Program-made: the position numbers and the translations under genes | NCBI GenBank assembly: GCA_030407005.1 | Contig: JAUDYN010000008.1 | Span: 496,001 to 560,000, forward strand | Length of the DNA: 64,000 nt | Direction of reading: 5' to 3' | Source: Desarmillaria ectypa | Lineage: Eukaryota > Basidiomycota > Agaricomycetes > Agaricales > Physalacriaceae | The notes under the pieces: generated by a model | The model's database searches: none | The model's input: the letters and a program-made list of their open reading frames with translations, nothing else | Told to the model about the DNA's origin: nothing | Shown here: piece by piece, positions 19,957-31,929 of the stretch | Position numbering within the stretch: the first letter of the stretch is position 1 | Layout: each line of letters starts with the position of its first letter

Positions 19957-21174
19957 TTGCATGACGATGAGGCTAACTTTTTCTCAGAGCAAATGAATAA
20001 AAACTGTATTGATCACTCCCCTTCGTACCTAAAGAAGTTAAGGTCTTTGTGCTGCGCGAGCCTCAAGCGTTCAGTGCCGACGAAAGCGCCGGCCTTCAAT
20101 ACCAACGCATGTTTGACCGCCATCCAGGTAAGTACTATTCAAGGTCTGAACAGCCGCTCTGACTTCTCGATCAGAAACTTTGCCAAAACGATCTGGTTGC
20201 CGACGAAGAGGTCTTTAAGTATTCGGAGAACCCAGTGTCTCAAGGTTTGCTTGAGATCTTCGCTTCGGACAGCAATATCATCCACAAGTTATAAAGGCTG
20301 TCGGCACCCAAGACCATGGTTTTACGCCTACAGAATATGTCAATGTTTATTTTTCACATCATGCGTCTGTATGATCCGGTATGATCTATATTTTATCGAG
20401 TCTTGCTGCTCTTTGTCAATTTGCCTTCTAGAAGCATGTATGCGGCTACGACAGGTCCTTCTCAAACTCCTTGTGTATTATGGAGTGCTCTCCTTTAACC
20501 CTCACGAGCCGACAAAGTTTCTCAGAATACTCAATCACGCTATAGCAACCCAAGTAGTCTCAAGTAATATTGAATGGAGAGGCCTGTGTGCTACTGAGCT
20601 CACGCATGCCCTACAAACACTTGATGATCCCCTGAACGTTATTCGAGTTCTATACATGTATCGTATTATGCTGGCCACTGAGACGTCCAAGAGTCAACCC
20701 TCCTTCTATGATCACGAGAAGAAACTGAAGGAGCATGCAGGTGTACTATTTTCGGTCCTCTTCAATAACATGTTATCACGTACGAAGCATGAATATACTG
20801 TTAAAAAGGTCCGTGGCTCAATATAGATGATAGGTTATTGCTTATTGTATACAGATCGAGGACGATAATGTTAGTCGGCTCAATCTTGAACATCTATCTA
20901 CTTCTCTTACTGACCTGGTTCTTCTACACAGCAGGGGGACGGTCCAAGGATGTCTATTATGATCGAGACGGGCACAGACCTCATCCTTCTACAGCTCAAG
21001 AACATACCTGTGGACTTGATTGACCTTTCATCCTATGGTCTGGAGCTTACTGCCGGTAATTTCCTGGAACGAGAGGCACTTTTTCAGCAAGTGCCAACCG
21101 AGGAAATCTGGCTCGCCACCCCCAATCACGAAGAAGGCCATGCCGGAAGCGTTCGGTCGTCGAATACTTTGTAA
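19957..21174 (+). CDS. Multi-exon gene of unknown function
   Basis: Several exons separated by typical short introns can be followed. They are: SYLKKLRSLCCASLKRS up to a gtaagt donor near 20129; KLCQNDLVADEEVFKYSENP; NMSMFIFHIMRLYDP; a longer exon from about 20434 with YYGVLSFNPHEPTKFLRIL and DPLNVIRVLYMYRIMLATE; and a last exon around 20948-21174 with TGTDLILLQLKNIPVDLIDL, stop TAA at 21172-21174. The protein looks soluble and helical, with no motif I recognise. The frame at 19957 opens without an ATG, so the true 5' end is unresolved and an upstream exon is likely. It could be a HEAT-like or other repeat protein, but I cannot support that. Confidence 0.45.
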
Positions 21175-22324
21175 AGCATGCACTTATGCTTCAGCTATGC
21201 AGCTCCTTGAAAAGCGCTGATGTTCAGGCCATGGCAGCGAAGAAAATCTCCGCCTCTCAGGGTATGCCGTTGTCATCGTTGGTGATCGTGAAATCTTGAT
21301 GACGAGACTAGGGCGATACGGCGAGGGATGGAAAGCAGGAACAACTTCCAGCACTAATTCCCATCCAGAAGTGACCCCCTAACCCTTAACACATGATGTA
21401 GGCCGGTGGTTATGCCAGCTATTATAATCCACCATTGCGCACATGTGAATACATGCCGGTGAGATGCCAGTTTCCGGGATTCGTATCTTTCGTATCTTTG
21501 AATCACTGCACTCATAATTTGACACGGCTAGTGCACAGCTGCCATCTTAACTGTATGTGGGACAACCGCATCCCACGGCATCGACCGCATGTACTAAGCA
21601 GGTACGCGGAGTGCGGCTCTTCACAGGCGCGAGGGAGAAAGAAGACGGAAATTGCTCGGACGGTGTGAAGACGCTTCATTCAACCACAGTCGTTGATGCG
21701 GACGAGGGAATTCAAGCTGAGCTTACCATGAATATTGGAGGAAAAGTGAATGTTAGAAGACCGAAAGAAAACAGAAGTAACACTGCCACTAGTTTCGACG
21801 AGATGCCATAAGCCTGCTTCGAAGCCGTTTCGGCGTATATCTTCTTCGATTCCCAAGCCAGTTCGCTAAGTATCCCGCAAATATATTGTGGGTTAGTTCT
21901 TTGACATTGTATCCTCTTCCATGGTTGAGATAGCATTATTCCCCAGGAAGAGGGTTGTCCCGAACTTCTTACCTATCGTCAGAATATTCTGTCACGAGAA
22001 AAAGACATAGAGCCGCGGTGAACCAATTCTGAAAAATATTTCCCTGATTTGATATCGTACGGCACTTAAGTTGCCAAACAAAGGCGAATTCTTCTTCCCA
22101 TGATCACGCCACAGACAAGGGTATTTGGGGAGTCGCATGCGGGCGCTCCCCCTTGAGATATACGACGTCACATCTGCCCTCTCTCCGAGGGGTTAGTTTC
22201 CAAGAGCCGATTTACCATTATCTATTCGCCAGTAAATCAGCAATAACAAACCTACGGTGTTAAGACTCAATTAATCTGGTTAAATCATCTTTCTCCGATA
22301 AGGCAGATACAGTAGTTTAGTAGT
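21175..22324. other. Intergenic, no gene recognised
   Basis: Only short, uncharacteristic frames (for example 21557-21811 plus and 21712-21936 minus). Contains the 3' flanks of the unknown gene (+) and of CDC43 (-). Confidence 0.45.
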
Positions 22325-23860
22325 TCATCCAGTAGGTATGTGCACACGAGCCCAATTTGAGGTTTCCACGCGAGCGTTGAGAAGGGGATCGAGAGGCTCG
22401 AATGCCCACGTCGAATCAACTTCTGGGGGATACATTGATAAGGCGGCGAGCGAGAGATAAGTATGATACGGGTCTAGAAACACGAGAAGTCAAATACAGT
22501 ACACCACCGGTATCCAACGGGGAATATCAGACCTGGATGTTCCCCAGGTGTCTTTGCAATGCCACCGTACTTGAATTGGCAACTCGAGAGGAACCGACCG
22601 AGGCCTTGCACGTTCACTAGCTCGCGAGCACCAAGAATCTACAGGAGAACTGATTAGAAAATAATTTATGGTCGTAAAATAGACGACACCAACCTGGAGC
22701 GCAGCACCACACCAAAAGCAGTAACAGGCATCCGCTTCTTTGTTAGTGCGACCAGTAAAACCTCCAGACGGGAGTTGGTTCTGGACCAACCACTGTATGG
22801 TCTTCTGTCGTTCTGCGAGAGTCAAGCGAGTAGATGACGATACAGGAGCGAGGTACAGGGACGCAATGGAGATGTAGGTCGTCCCCCCCTGGGCCTCACA
22901 ATTTGGCGACTGGCCGTAACCGCCTTCGTATGTCTGTGAGAAAGCTTAGAAGGATGTTGGCCCATAAACAAGAAGGAAACGTACTCTACATTTCGCGACA
23001 AATTGTAGTGCAAGTTCCACGTTAACACCAGACCAGTCATCTAGCATGCTACTGATTGCAAAAGCGCAATACAGGGTGCGAAGATCAGTGTCGCCACTCC
23101 CGGTTACAGTAGAAAAACTGACGAATAGGTGTTAGTAAGATATGGAAATGTATGAGCCGCAGAAGATGAGATTCATGGGTGATATTTACACCCGAAAAGA
23201 AACCATGCCGCCTTAAAGCAGTTCCTGCGGCATTAAAACATATCTATGGGAGCGGATCGTGAAAGTACCTGCCATCTTCCCGCTGACATGACTTGAGGAA
23301 CTTGATCAGTCCAGACCTATCGAGCTGGGAGAAATCGTCCCGCAGAATGACTAGCGATAGGAGTGCCGTATACGACATTATAACGTGAGGGCCATCGTAG
23401 TTAGTACAATCTTCCTGCAATCGAAAAGCAATTAGTACCGAGCCGCGCGATAAATGCCATGATCCCACCTGTACATTCGGTGGTCTCTGTGGGGTCATAT
23501 AAGTGCTGGGACGAAACCCAGAGCCATTGGGGCCATCTACACGCTAGAGTGAGCTTTATACGATGATCTACCAATCTCACGCACGAGTTTGCTGCTCCCA
23601 TACCCAATCGCGCCAGGACTGCCGGTCCGTCTCGGAAGTCTTCTCCTGTAGCATCCCAAGGAGATCCAGGGTTCCGATGCAGTAGAATACGACCGCCATC
23701 CTACAGTATTTACATTATAACCAGTATCCGTCTATCGGACAGACACGGCTCACGTTGAAGCATCCAGCTCGACCTGGGAGCTCGGGAGCCCTGCAAGACA
23801 TCGTTTGGCGTGCCCTACATGTCCTAAACGACCACAAGAAGGCAACGGGGCGTCAAGCAT
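22325..23860 (-). CDS. CDC43: Geranylgeranyltransferase type I beta subunit
   Basis: This is the catalytic beta subunit of protein geranylgeranyltransferase I, which attaches geranylgeranyl to CAAX proteins such as Rho GTPases together with the alpha subunit. Multiple short exons run from ATG at 23858-23860 to TGA at 22325-22327. Prenyltransferase repeats appear in order: HAKRCLAGLPSSQVELDAS, GPNGSGFRPSTYMTPQRPP, NYDGPHVIMSYTALLSLVI with KSCQREDGR, GSGDTDLRTLYCAFAISSM, CRTYEGGYGQSPNCEAQGG, LPSGGFTGRTNKEADACYC and DPYHTYLSLAALSMYPP. The zinc ligands of the family are present: Asp and Cys in DACYC, His in YHTYL. The intron between CQREDGR and FSTVTGSG seems about 140 bp, longer than the others, and may hide a small exon. 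I see no frame break. Confidence 0.85.
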
Positions 23861-24299
23861 AGTGAGAGTAAGAAATCAAGGGCGTGAGAAGCAGGTTTAA
23901 TGGGCATTCATCGCGGTCACTCGGTAAGAAGTTCAAAGGGCGCTCGATCATCAGCGAATATTTATTACTCAGTGCCAAGTTTAAAAAATATGAAAAGATA
24001 GATGGCATCCCGGGCCAAAGGATAGCGGATCGTTGCGAAATTCAGCACCAAATCTGCATAATGCTTACCGTAAGGCCCATTTTAAACTGCGTCTTACATC
24101 ACCAGTTTTACAAGTAACAGAAAAGGTTAAAATGTAGAACAAACGTTAAGTAGAGGTACAGTTCGATGGACCAGCAAAATAGAACGTGAAGGACAAATAT
24201 AATAAGTTCGATGTATGTGGATGATATGGCGGTATGATGAGGATGAAGTAGTCACCAAAGAGAATGCGCAAAATGACCAATTAAATCATCAGTTGCCGA
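23861..24299. other. Intergenic, no gene recognised
   Basis: Contains the CDC43 promoter (minus strand) and the NOT2 3' flank. No supported gene. Confidence 0.45.
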
Positions 24300-26741
24300 T
24301 TACAATGCCATGCCAGCCTGTAATGATACTCCTCGTGTTGTCTGCACCGGTTGCTGCCCCACTTGTGGTGTCGGCGGTGGGTTTGCCAGGTGTATACCAG
24401 GACCGGGAAGAAACGCTGCTACGTTCTTCTCCTCCAACTCGCTGTACATCACAGTCATGTCTTTGCGATCCTTTACCCAGTTTTCAGCATCCCAAACATG
24501 ATACTGCCCCGACTCGCCACCAGGCACCTTTTGCGAAGGCACCATGCCTGTCTCTTTGGTTATCCACAACCGCAGGTCTTTGTGAAATCTCCAATTCCTG
24601 TTCCATCTATAACAGGACAGGTTATTGTTCCACCATCATCGGACAGAAGCCTCGTAGTCACGTACAGTTCTTGGGCCGCTACCTCCTGCAGTGCGTCCTT
24701 TGGACTTGAATAGAACATGAAGAAAAGCGTTTCGTCACTGAATGCGGTTACTTTGGCAGGACCAGGCGGTGGCGGTTGCACGTTGTAGCACGCAGGTAGG
24801 TGGAAGTCCGGTTCGACGGACCGCGCAGCTGATTGGTCTGCCCAAGGTGTTATGAACGTCGAATACAGATTCCTGGCAGTTCTTGAGCTGTCAGAACACT
24901 TACAGCCAGATAAGGACATACCCTGCATACCCCATATCTAATCCCATCGTCCCTAGATCTGTACCAACCACGCTGAGCCCTTGATCTGGATCTTGACCTG
25001 CATTCTTGATAGACAATAGCAGTCCTAGTAGACCCCATCGGTCGGCGGCGCTAACAAGCACCTGTTGTGCTGGCGTTTGGGGATGTTGTAACCCATGTGA
25101 TGATGAAATTTGATTGGAGTTGGTGTTTGTATTGGGATGCGATTCTACTGCCATGCCGTTCGCCGTGTAAGGTGGAGGTGCTGATGTGTTCGTTTGCTGC
25201 TGCTGCTGCTGCTGCTGGGCAAACGGATTTGTTGACGGTGGAGGGACTCCAGGAGGCGCGTTAAGGGCCGTGGTAGACGGGTTTTGGTGTGTGCCGTTTT
25301 GTTGCGATGATGCTGTTGGTGGTGGGTTCGCAAATGATCCCGTGCCCAGCTGAGTTTGTGCAGAGGGTCCTGGATTGATATTTGGGGAATTCCACGCCGG
25401 GTGCGAGGTCTGGTTTAGCTTCAATGCGAAGTTATTCTAAAAGACACGCAAATTGAGCTAAAAGTCAAAAGAGATGCAAAGCAGCCCTGGGTTGCCACCA
25501 TTGCGTGCCAGTCAAAGGATGGAACGACTCGAAAAGAAATAACACTTTGTTTCGTTTTGACCACAGCAAATCTGTCGGGATTGACATCGCCAACAGATCC
25601 TGCTATGTTCAAAGTACCAAGACAACAGGTTATTCCTTCCTGCACATTCCACGCGCAATTTGCTAGGCCCGAAAGAGGTGCAGTCCAAATGTGAAGACCA
25701 TTACTCGACCGAGTATTGGGTAATTGTAACAAAGAAGAATACGCGACATAGGGGGAAATAAATTAAGTGATAGAAGAGTACTCACCCGTTGCTGCTGCTG
25801 CTGCTTCTCCGTGTCCGTCTGAAATCCGGGATGAATAGTCCTCGCTTGCGTAGGCGCCAGGTTAAGCATTCCGGGCGTCTGCAGCCCGCTCAATGCACCC
25901 AGTAGATTCTGTCGGTGTTGTTGATGAGCATGGTCCGAGTGCTGAAATCCGTTTAGACCTGGCGGGTGTGGATGATTTTCCTGCGACTGGTTCTGACTTT
26001 GCGATGTCGGATTTTGCCCTTGGCCCTGCGACTGCCCACCCAACGCTGGGAAGTCATCCGGCGTAAAATCCCTCGGCTGGCCCGCGTTGTTCACCCCTGT
26101 TGCTGTCCCCATCGAACCTGTTCCAACACCAGAGGCTGACAGTCCTACACCAGTCCCTGCTTGACTTGCATAGCTCGTTGTTGCTCCGCTACCGACAGCA
26201 CCGTTGTTGTTGCTACTCGAACCATTGTTCCCCGATGTTGATCCAAGTGCCGGAAAGTCGTTCGGGTCCAATCCCACCTCACTCGTTGACGACACCGAGG
26301 GCGCCCCAATACTGGATGGTGGTAGAGGTGTTCCATTTGAGGATGACTGCTGCTGTTGCTGTTGCGACTGCTGTGACTGCTGGGGCGGTTGTATTGACGT
26401 TGGATGATGCTGGAGCCCTCCACCAAACGCGTAACTGCTCTGCCCCCGCTGCGATACATATGGCGATGGCGACACTATGCTGGGTGTCTGTGACTGCTGC
26501 ACCGCCGCGCGATGGTTTGTTGGTTGTATTCCTGGGACAAAGCCGCCCGTTGGTATTACACTTCGCTGTGGCATTCCAAAGGGATATGGAGGTCGAAATT
26601 GGCCGGCGAGATTCGGATTTGGGGTAAGGCTCGGTGGTCTCTGGTTAGGTTGGCCTACAAGTAATTCCTCAGCGGTCGAAAGACAGTGCCCAGACTTTTC
26701 ACCACTGAGGTATATCCTGACCACTCACCTTGTCGATTCAT
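24300..26741 (-). CDS. NOT2: CCR4-NOT complex subunit NOT2 (CNOT2)
   Basis: NOT2 is a scaffold subunit of the CCR4-NOT deadenylase that shortens mRNA poly(A) tails and represses transcription. Five exons join in phase to 636 residues: 26741-26729, 26654-25786, 25436-24922, 24872-24666 and 24606-24300. The first exon is only 13 bases (MNRQ plus one base). The N-terminal two-thirds is Gln/Asn/Ser/Pro-rich and contains two DFPALG motifs. The C-terminal NOT box (PF04153) is well conserved: WGLLGLLLSIKN, LGTDLGTMGLDMGY, NLYSTFITPWADQSA, PACYNVQPPPPGP, FSDETLFFMFYSSPKDALQE and NRNWRFHKDLRLWITKE. Intron 3 (25437-25785) is 349 bp, far longer than its neighbours. Confidence 0.92.
25191..25218 (-). repeat. 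CAG microsatellite coding polyglutamine
   Basis: On the plus strand a GCT-type run of about eight units lies inside NOT2 exon 3 and encodes a run of eight Gln on the minus strand. Similar short Gln-coding runs occur near 25,788-25,806 and 26,349-26,390. Confidence 0.8.
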
Positions 26742-27199
26742 GCCTTTTGTGTGCCTAAAGAAACCGTAAAAATTCTAGGAAAAAGATAGAAATCAGCGGA
26801 AGGTACGAGAATAAAAACACAGAGACATACGGTTGGTGTACTGTCGCTGAAGATACGGTCGTAATTTCGAGGATTGTCTCGCTCGCTGTACGTTTCCGAG
26901 TTGTGACCTCTCTTTCTCCCACAAGGGAACGCTTATGTAATCACCGACCAATGGATTATTTTATTTTTACTTTCAACGCGAAATAAATAAAAGAAGGAAT
27001 ACTTAAAATAGGAGAGAGGCTCCTATGTATCTTCGCGCAACCGCAATGTTCGTGGTCCAGAGAAAACGTGAAAGACACATTAATTTTGCGTCCATATATC
27101 TATGTCTGATACCTTTTTGATTTGAAACTGACACTACCAGTTCTCTGACAGACCGCAATAAAATATGGTACATGGAGTTCTACTACATTGGTAGAGGTA
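26742..27199. other. Intergenic, NOT2 promoter and DUF6534 3' flank
   Basis: No gene supported; A/T-rich around 26,950-27,000. Confidence 0.5.
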
Positions 27200-29152
27200 C
27201 TACTCCGGATTCTGACTGTTCGCACACATGTCGGTCCTATCAGTTTTATCTCCACTAACATACAAGTACTGTTCGAGAGCTCGTCTAGGACTCGGTGGTG
27301 GATTCTGATAGTCTAGTTCGTTCGTTTCCCAGTAGTACACATTTCGTTGCGAACTCTTGTCGGACCCTAAAAATGTGCTCTGCAAAACATTGAGCTTGAT
27401 CTAACATGCAACGGAACAAACCAAGCACCCACCTTGCTCGGAGTCCTCAGTCTAGGTATCATAGGTATGTTTTGCCGAAGCTGCGTGTTCCTTGAGTTTT
27501 TTCTCCAATTCAAACTTGCCAGTGTATTAGCCTCCCATTCACTTCGCAGTGTATCAGGCGGACAAACCTAGCAAGAAGCGTGTTGGTATATGCTAAAGGA
27601 ACCATCTGTGAGCATCATCATTACAGCATGTGTAACCATCGGTCACCTTTTCCAAGAAGGAAATTCATTGCAATTGAAACCATCGTCTCCGGCGCTGTCA
27701 GCATGCATATCAAAGCGGCAAATGCAAAGACGCTATATACAATATACCATCAGTATCCGAAGCGTCATACTTGAAAAGAATGCATGAACCTCGACAAAGC
27801 ACCATTGTTGATTGTCAGGATGATGAGCCGGTTCACGATACCATTTGTTCTTGTCAAGATTATCTCAGGATGAGGCGCGCAGTAGAGATGATATAAAAGT
27901 GCACCTGGCTATACCGGATTTATGAGCATGAAGAAAATAACTCAGGCTAAGCGCAATGAGGATATCGTTGGCTGCTGTGATCGCAAATGCAGGTGGAGCG
28001 AGGACCTATGAAGTCATAATCAGTGGCAGAACAGAAATAGAGAGTGAATGACCCACCTTGAATCTGTCGTAAATGGCATATGCGCTATGCAGTCTGATAG
28101 AAGCACAATATGTGAGCTGATCTTGGGCATACAACGAAGATGACTGACCCTTTCGTCATGACAACTGAGTGAAAAATCATCTCAGCGTGTTCGTCAACTA
28201 GGGGGAAGTTGAAGTCCGAGCTTACCCACGGCTAAAACTTTTGTACGTTAAATCAACGCCAATTCAGTTGAGGAACGGGACATGACCGGGAGCAGGCGTA
28301 CCGAACTGAGCCATAGACATCAAGTACTACGTCCATCATGTCACAGCGGACTAATATAACAAAATGGAACAAAGAAACGCACGATAAATCCCGTTATGTA
28401 CACATTCTTCGAGCTCACTAGTATTATCATCAGCCAATTCATGATCGCAGAAATTTCGTGAAAGGAATTTACTGGTGTAAACCTGTCTCGCGAAGATACT
28501 ACATACACGTTAATGACCGGATTACAACAAAGACTGACTGCTCACACTTGTATAATTAATGCTGCGAGTCCCTGCCGTGACGGAGAATTCGCTTCAGCAT
28601 CAAAGACAGCTAGAGAAGCTAACTGCGCACATTAGTTCCAAACGGCACCTCATAATTGGCGAAGTCAGGTGGGTGGACCAAGCCAAATTAGTAGGCGTCA
28701 TGAACTCACCACCAGACTCCAATTGACATCCACCAAGGCGAGGATATTCGTCCGATTACGAATGAGGTAATGATATAGCGCGTACACCATCATAACTTGA
28801 CTAGCTGTCTCTGACAACCTTGATAGGCGGGTTTAGAATGAAGCTTATAGTAATCAGTGGCACTCACCAGACAATGCCCACCTAAACGGTCAATATAAAG
28901 TCAAAATCGTGGAGAATATCGCAACGGTCTCACAGCCAGCTTCAGACGGGTCGAATCCGACCTATACCGTCGGTAGTATCGGATTATCTGAGCACATGTT
29001 ATACCATATATTCTGAGTATGAGCAAAACTATCAGTGCCTCTCCAATATGAGCAGGTAAGAATTCATCTCACACGCTCGAAACAATTAGACCAACCAAGA
29101 GCGCTCCCAGAGTCTTATGAGGGACCGAGATTGGCACAGTTGAATCAGACAT
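27200..29152 (-). CDS. DUF6534 seven-transmembrane protein
   Basis: A basidiomycete membrane-protein family (DUF6534) with a receptor-like seven-helix layout and unknown function. The start at 29152 gives MSDSTVPISVPHKTLGALLV. Following exons read VIYGITCAQIIRYYRRY (the family's LYG-TC-Q signature), WLSETASQVMMVYALYHYLI, NILALVDVNWSLV, AALIIQVIFARQVYT, SSKNVYITGFI, DEHAEMIFHSVVMTKG, APPAFAITAANDILIALSLS, IVNRLIILTINNGALS, ICMLTAPETMVSIAMNFLLG, LAYTNTLLASLNWR and a Pro/Tyr-rich tail ending NSQNPE. I count at least twelve introns in under 2 kb. One exon is only 14 bases (28868-28881). No frame break was found along the assembled path. Confidence 0.8.
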
Positions 29153-30486
29153 GAACCTTGAGACAATGTAGCTGGAAAAAGGGAGTCCGGAGGCGTAAAG
29201 GAATGTAGATGCAGGCGGTGAGAGCACAGAAAGTCAAAATCAAAGCCATAAGAAGGTTATATACTCTTACTTCGATGTCGAGAAGACATTCGAGTGATTG
29301 TGATTTCGAATGAGCCAGGGTTACCCAGCAGATTGACCAAGGCCGCCTAATTGAGAAAGAGCGGGAGCGTGTACGAACCCGCGACGCGGATGCTGTGATG
29401 GCCTCATATGCTTCTGCCGAGTAGGTAGATATGATTGATGGAAATGAGTCGATGAAGTATCCTCGAGGTAACGAAAGGTTTCCAGGATGAGGAAGGGTAT
29501 ACTTTCGCCCAGAAGTTAATACCAAAACATAGTGCCAGCAGTCCTATACATATGGTTCAAAACCAAGCTTCAAGCTCTCCCAGGCCCTTGAAACGTGAAG
29601 AGAATGACGAGAAACAAGGGAGACGTGGATTCAATTTACAGGGACGACTTTTCCCTTTTGGAAACTGCGGTAAAACCTGACGTCGGTCCCTTTCCGATCG
29701 AGGTAATGATTGCCGTTCTCAGCGATCCCCAAATCTTCCCCTCACCAGGGACTAGATGTTGAATCGACGATGACCGGGAGATATGCTGTGGGACAGAGAT
29801 CTCAATTGCTGGTTCAGGTCCTAGCCGACTCACGGTCTCGTGGGTTTGATTAGCTCTAGCCAATAAAGTAAGCTCTTAGGTACGGCAAACAAAGCGCTCT
29901 AAGACCTGAGCAGAACTAAAAAAAAATGATAACGACAGACTCAGCACGACTCCATGTCGCCGGAGCTACATAGGAAGAACGGACGGACTGCGAGTTTAAT
30001 TTCACTGTAGTCGGAAGTTCGTTGTTTCAAGTCTTCGCGACGGTTACTGTCTATTCAAGCTCAGAGCAGACAGCAGTCATTGCTGGAATGACACGCGCTG
30101 GGAACGATAACAGCAAGCCACACAGCAAGCTGAATAAATTACGGGAACCACATACAGATAGAAGTACTTCGACAACTACTCAAAAGTACATATACTAAAT
30201 GCTCGCGGCCATAACTTACTCTAAAAACAACTTCGCAACTACAGACAACAGCAACCAAAAAGAATGACTGATAGTAAAAGAATGTGAGGGTTCAAGTTAT
30301 TGTATGGATAATGTATCTTCTCTCTGGGGGTGGGGGATGGAGGAAAGCCAGCGGGGCGCGGGATGATAGATGTTCGATAGAATGTCCAGTGTCCGGTTAT
30401 GCCAGATGCGGGGGATGTTATTACAATGCAAAGATGAATAATGCGAAATTGGAAAACGAATGCGAGCGCAAGAACAAGAAAGCGTG
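29153..30486. other. Intergenic, no gene supported
   Basis: Minus-strand frames at 29145-29525 and 29636-29863 are open but lack a recognisable domain. The second (VSRLGPEPAIEISVPQHISR) has protein-like composition and might be a fragment. Nothing else stands out. Confidence 0.4.
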
Positions 30487-31730
30487 CTATCTGGCAAAGA
30501 CAGCAACGAGGACGATGAATGGAACATACGTCACGAGCGAAACGGCGGCCATGATTCGACATCGTTTGCGCCATGATTTCGCATCTGTTTTAATGGTTAT
30601 TCCAAGATCTCGACGAGCGCAAATCACATAGCTCACCATGTTCAACTTGAGGGTCGTCTAACACGACCCCTTTCTCCAAGGTATCCGCATCTCCAATCCG
30701 CCGTGTCTTTGGTATACGGACCAACAAACTGGCCACCCACCAGATCGGAAATAACACAAACCCAAGAAAGAAAAGCCAAGCATGCAAAGGGCTACCTCCA
30801 CCATCGGCCCATCCGACCGAGTGCGCCTTGTTCTCTTTTTGCCACCACTTCCATCTCTGAAAGTATCCAACGTCGCCCTCCCCTGGAACAGGAAAAGCTA
30901 ATGTCCAAGGTGTCGGCTGAACCCGTGGAGGCTTCCGAGGGTCGCGCATGTGATATATCGTCGACCGCTGTGATATGGATGGTGCATGAGGGGAGATAAG
31001 AGCTGAAATCGGTATGGAGGCCTGCGAAATACTTCTTCTTGACGGGGCCTGATGGGAACCAGCGATCGACGAGGGCTTTGGGCGAAAAGAAGATGGGCGA
31101 GATTGCGACCGAGGATGGCCCTGCCTTCCGCTGCTACCTCTGGATGCAAATGAACCACTGGGATTGGGATTGTACGTCTGGTATGTATATCTATCTTCGC
31201 CAACAGCCGACATAACACCGGAAAGTCTAACACGTTTGTTCCGATGATAGGATTGGTAAGAGGATGGAGCATGCGAAACTGTCGAATTTCCGGAAGTGCG
31301 GTGTGCTGTTGAAAAAAAAAAAAAAGTTAGGGCGACTAGAGACGAGGGAAGAGGCCGACGCACGTCTTGGATTCTCCGCAGCAAAGGTAGTCTTATTGTT
31401 CTTTTTGGCCTCTGGCGGTGTCCCGCCGCCCTCAACTTCATCAGCCTTGCGTTTTCCTTTTCCCTTCTCTGAACTGGGAGGCGGGGTCCTAGGCTCGGCA
31501 ATAGGCGACGGTTCTGGTGTTGGCCCGGTGACCGACAACAAGGGTGGTACCATGAGGTCGGATGGCTGATCAGACGTCGATCTAGGTGAAGGGATAGAGG
31601 GAGCAGCAGGGACCATAGGAGCCCGAGCGGTAGAGGAAACCTGGGGCTTGGCACTTCCGCCTTTACGACTCTGACTCCGAGTTTTACTGCTTCCCGTGTT
31701 GGAAATACTGGGTACTGCATCGATAGACAT
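30487..31730 (-). CDS. Ser/Pro-rich protein with two C-terminal helices
   Basis: Exons run from ATG at 31728-31730 (MSIDAVPSISNTGSSKTRSQ) to a stop at 30487. The N-terminal half is Ser/Pro/Lys-rich and disordered (PPPSSEKGKGKRKADEVEG). An intron with a 13-base or longer T tract separates it from GNSTVSHAPSSYQSYHRNKR. The C-terminal part reads PTPWTLAFPVPGEGDVGYFQ, then helix SPLHAWLFFLGFVLFPIWWV. After an intron at 30585-30636 it reads DAKSWRKRCRIMAAVSLVTY, PFIVLVAVFAR and stop. The two helices close to the C-terminus suggest anchoring in an internal membrane with a long cytosolic tail. I recall this C-terminal arrangement from unnamed Agaricomycete proteins. Role unknown. An upstream exon ahead of 31730 is possible. 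Confidence 0.65.
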
Positions 31731-31929
31731 GAGGATTTCTGCTGAGTTTTCGTGACTTGGTATTGAAGAAGCGGTTGTATTCGATAAATTATGAGGATGG
31801 GGGTGTGCTAGGATCGAGGATACCACTAATTAGAGTCGCCTGCGACGTGACAGTGGGAAGACAAGGAAACGCACCGACAGAAATGCCTTGAAATAAGAAG
31901 GGTGACCCCAAATTAAACACCTGACTGGA

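Noticed and set aside
25196..26390. CAG runs considered as an unstable repeat locus
   Set aside because: Short and interrupted, within the Gln-rich coding region that is normal for NOT2.
22325..26741. CDC43 and NOT2 considered as a functional cluster
   Set aside because: Unrelated housekeeping functions with separate promoters; adjacency carries no evidence of co-function.
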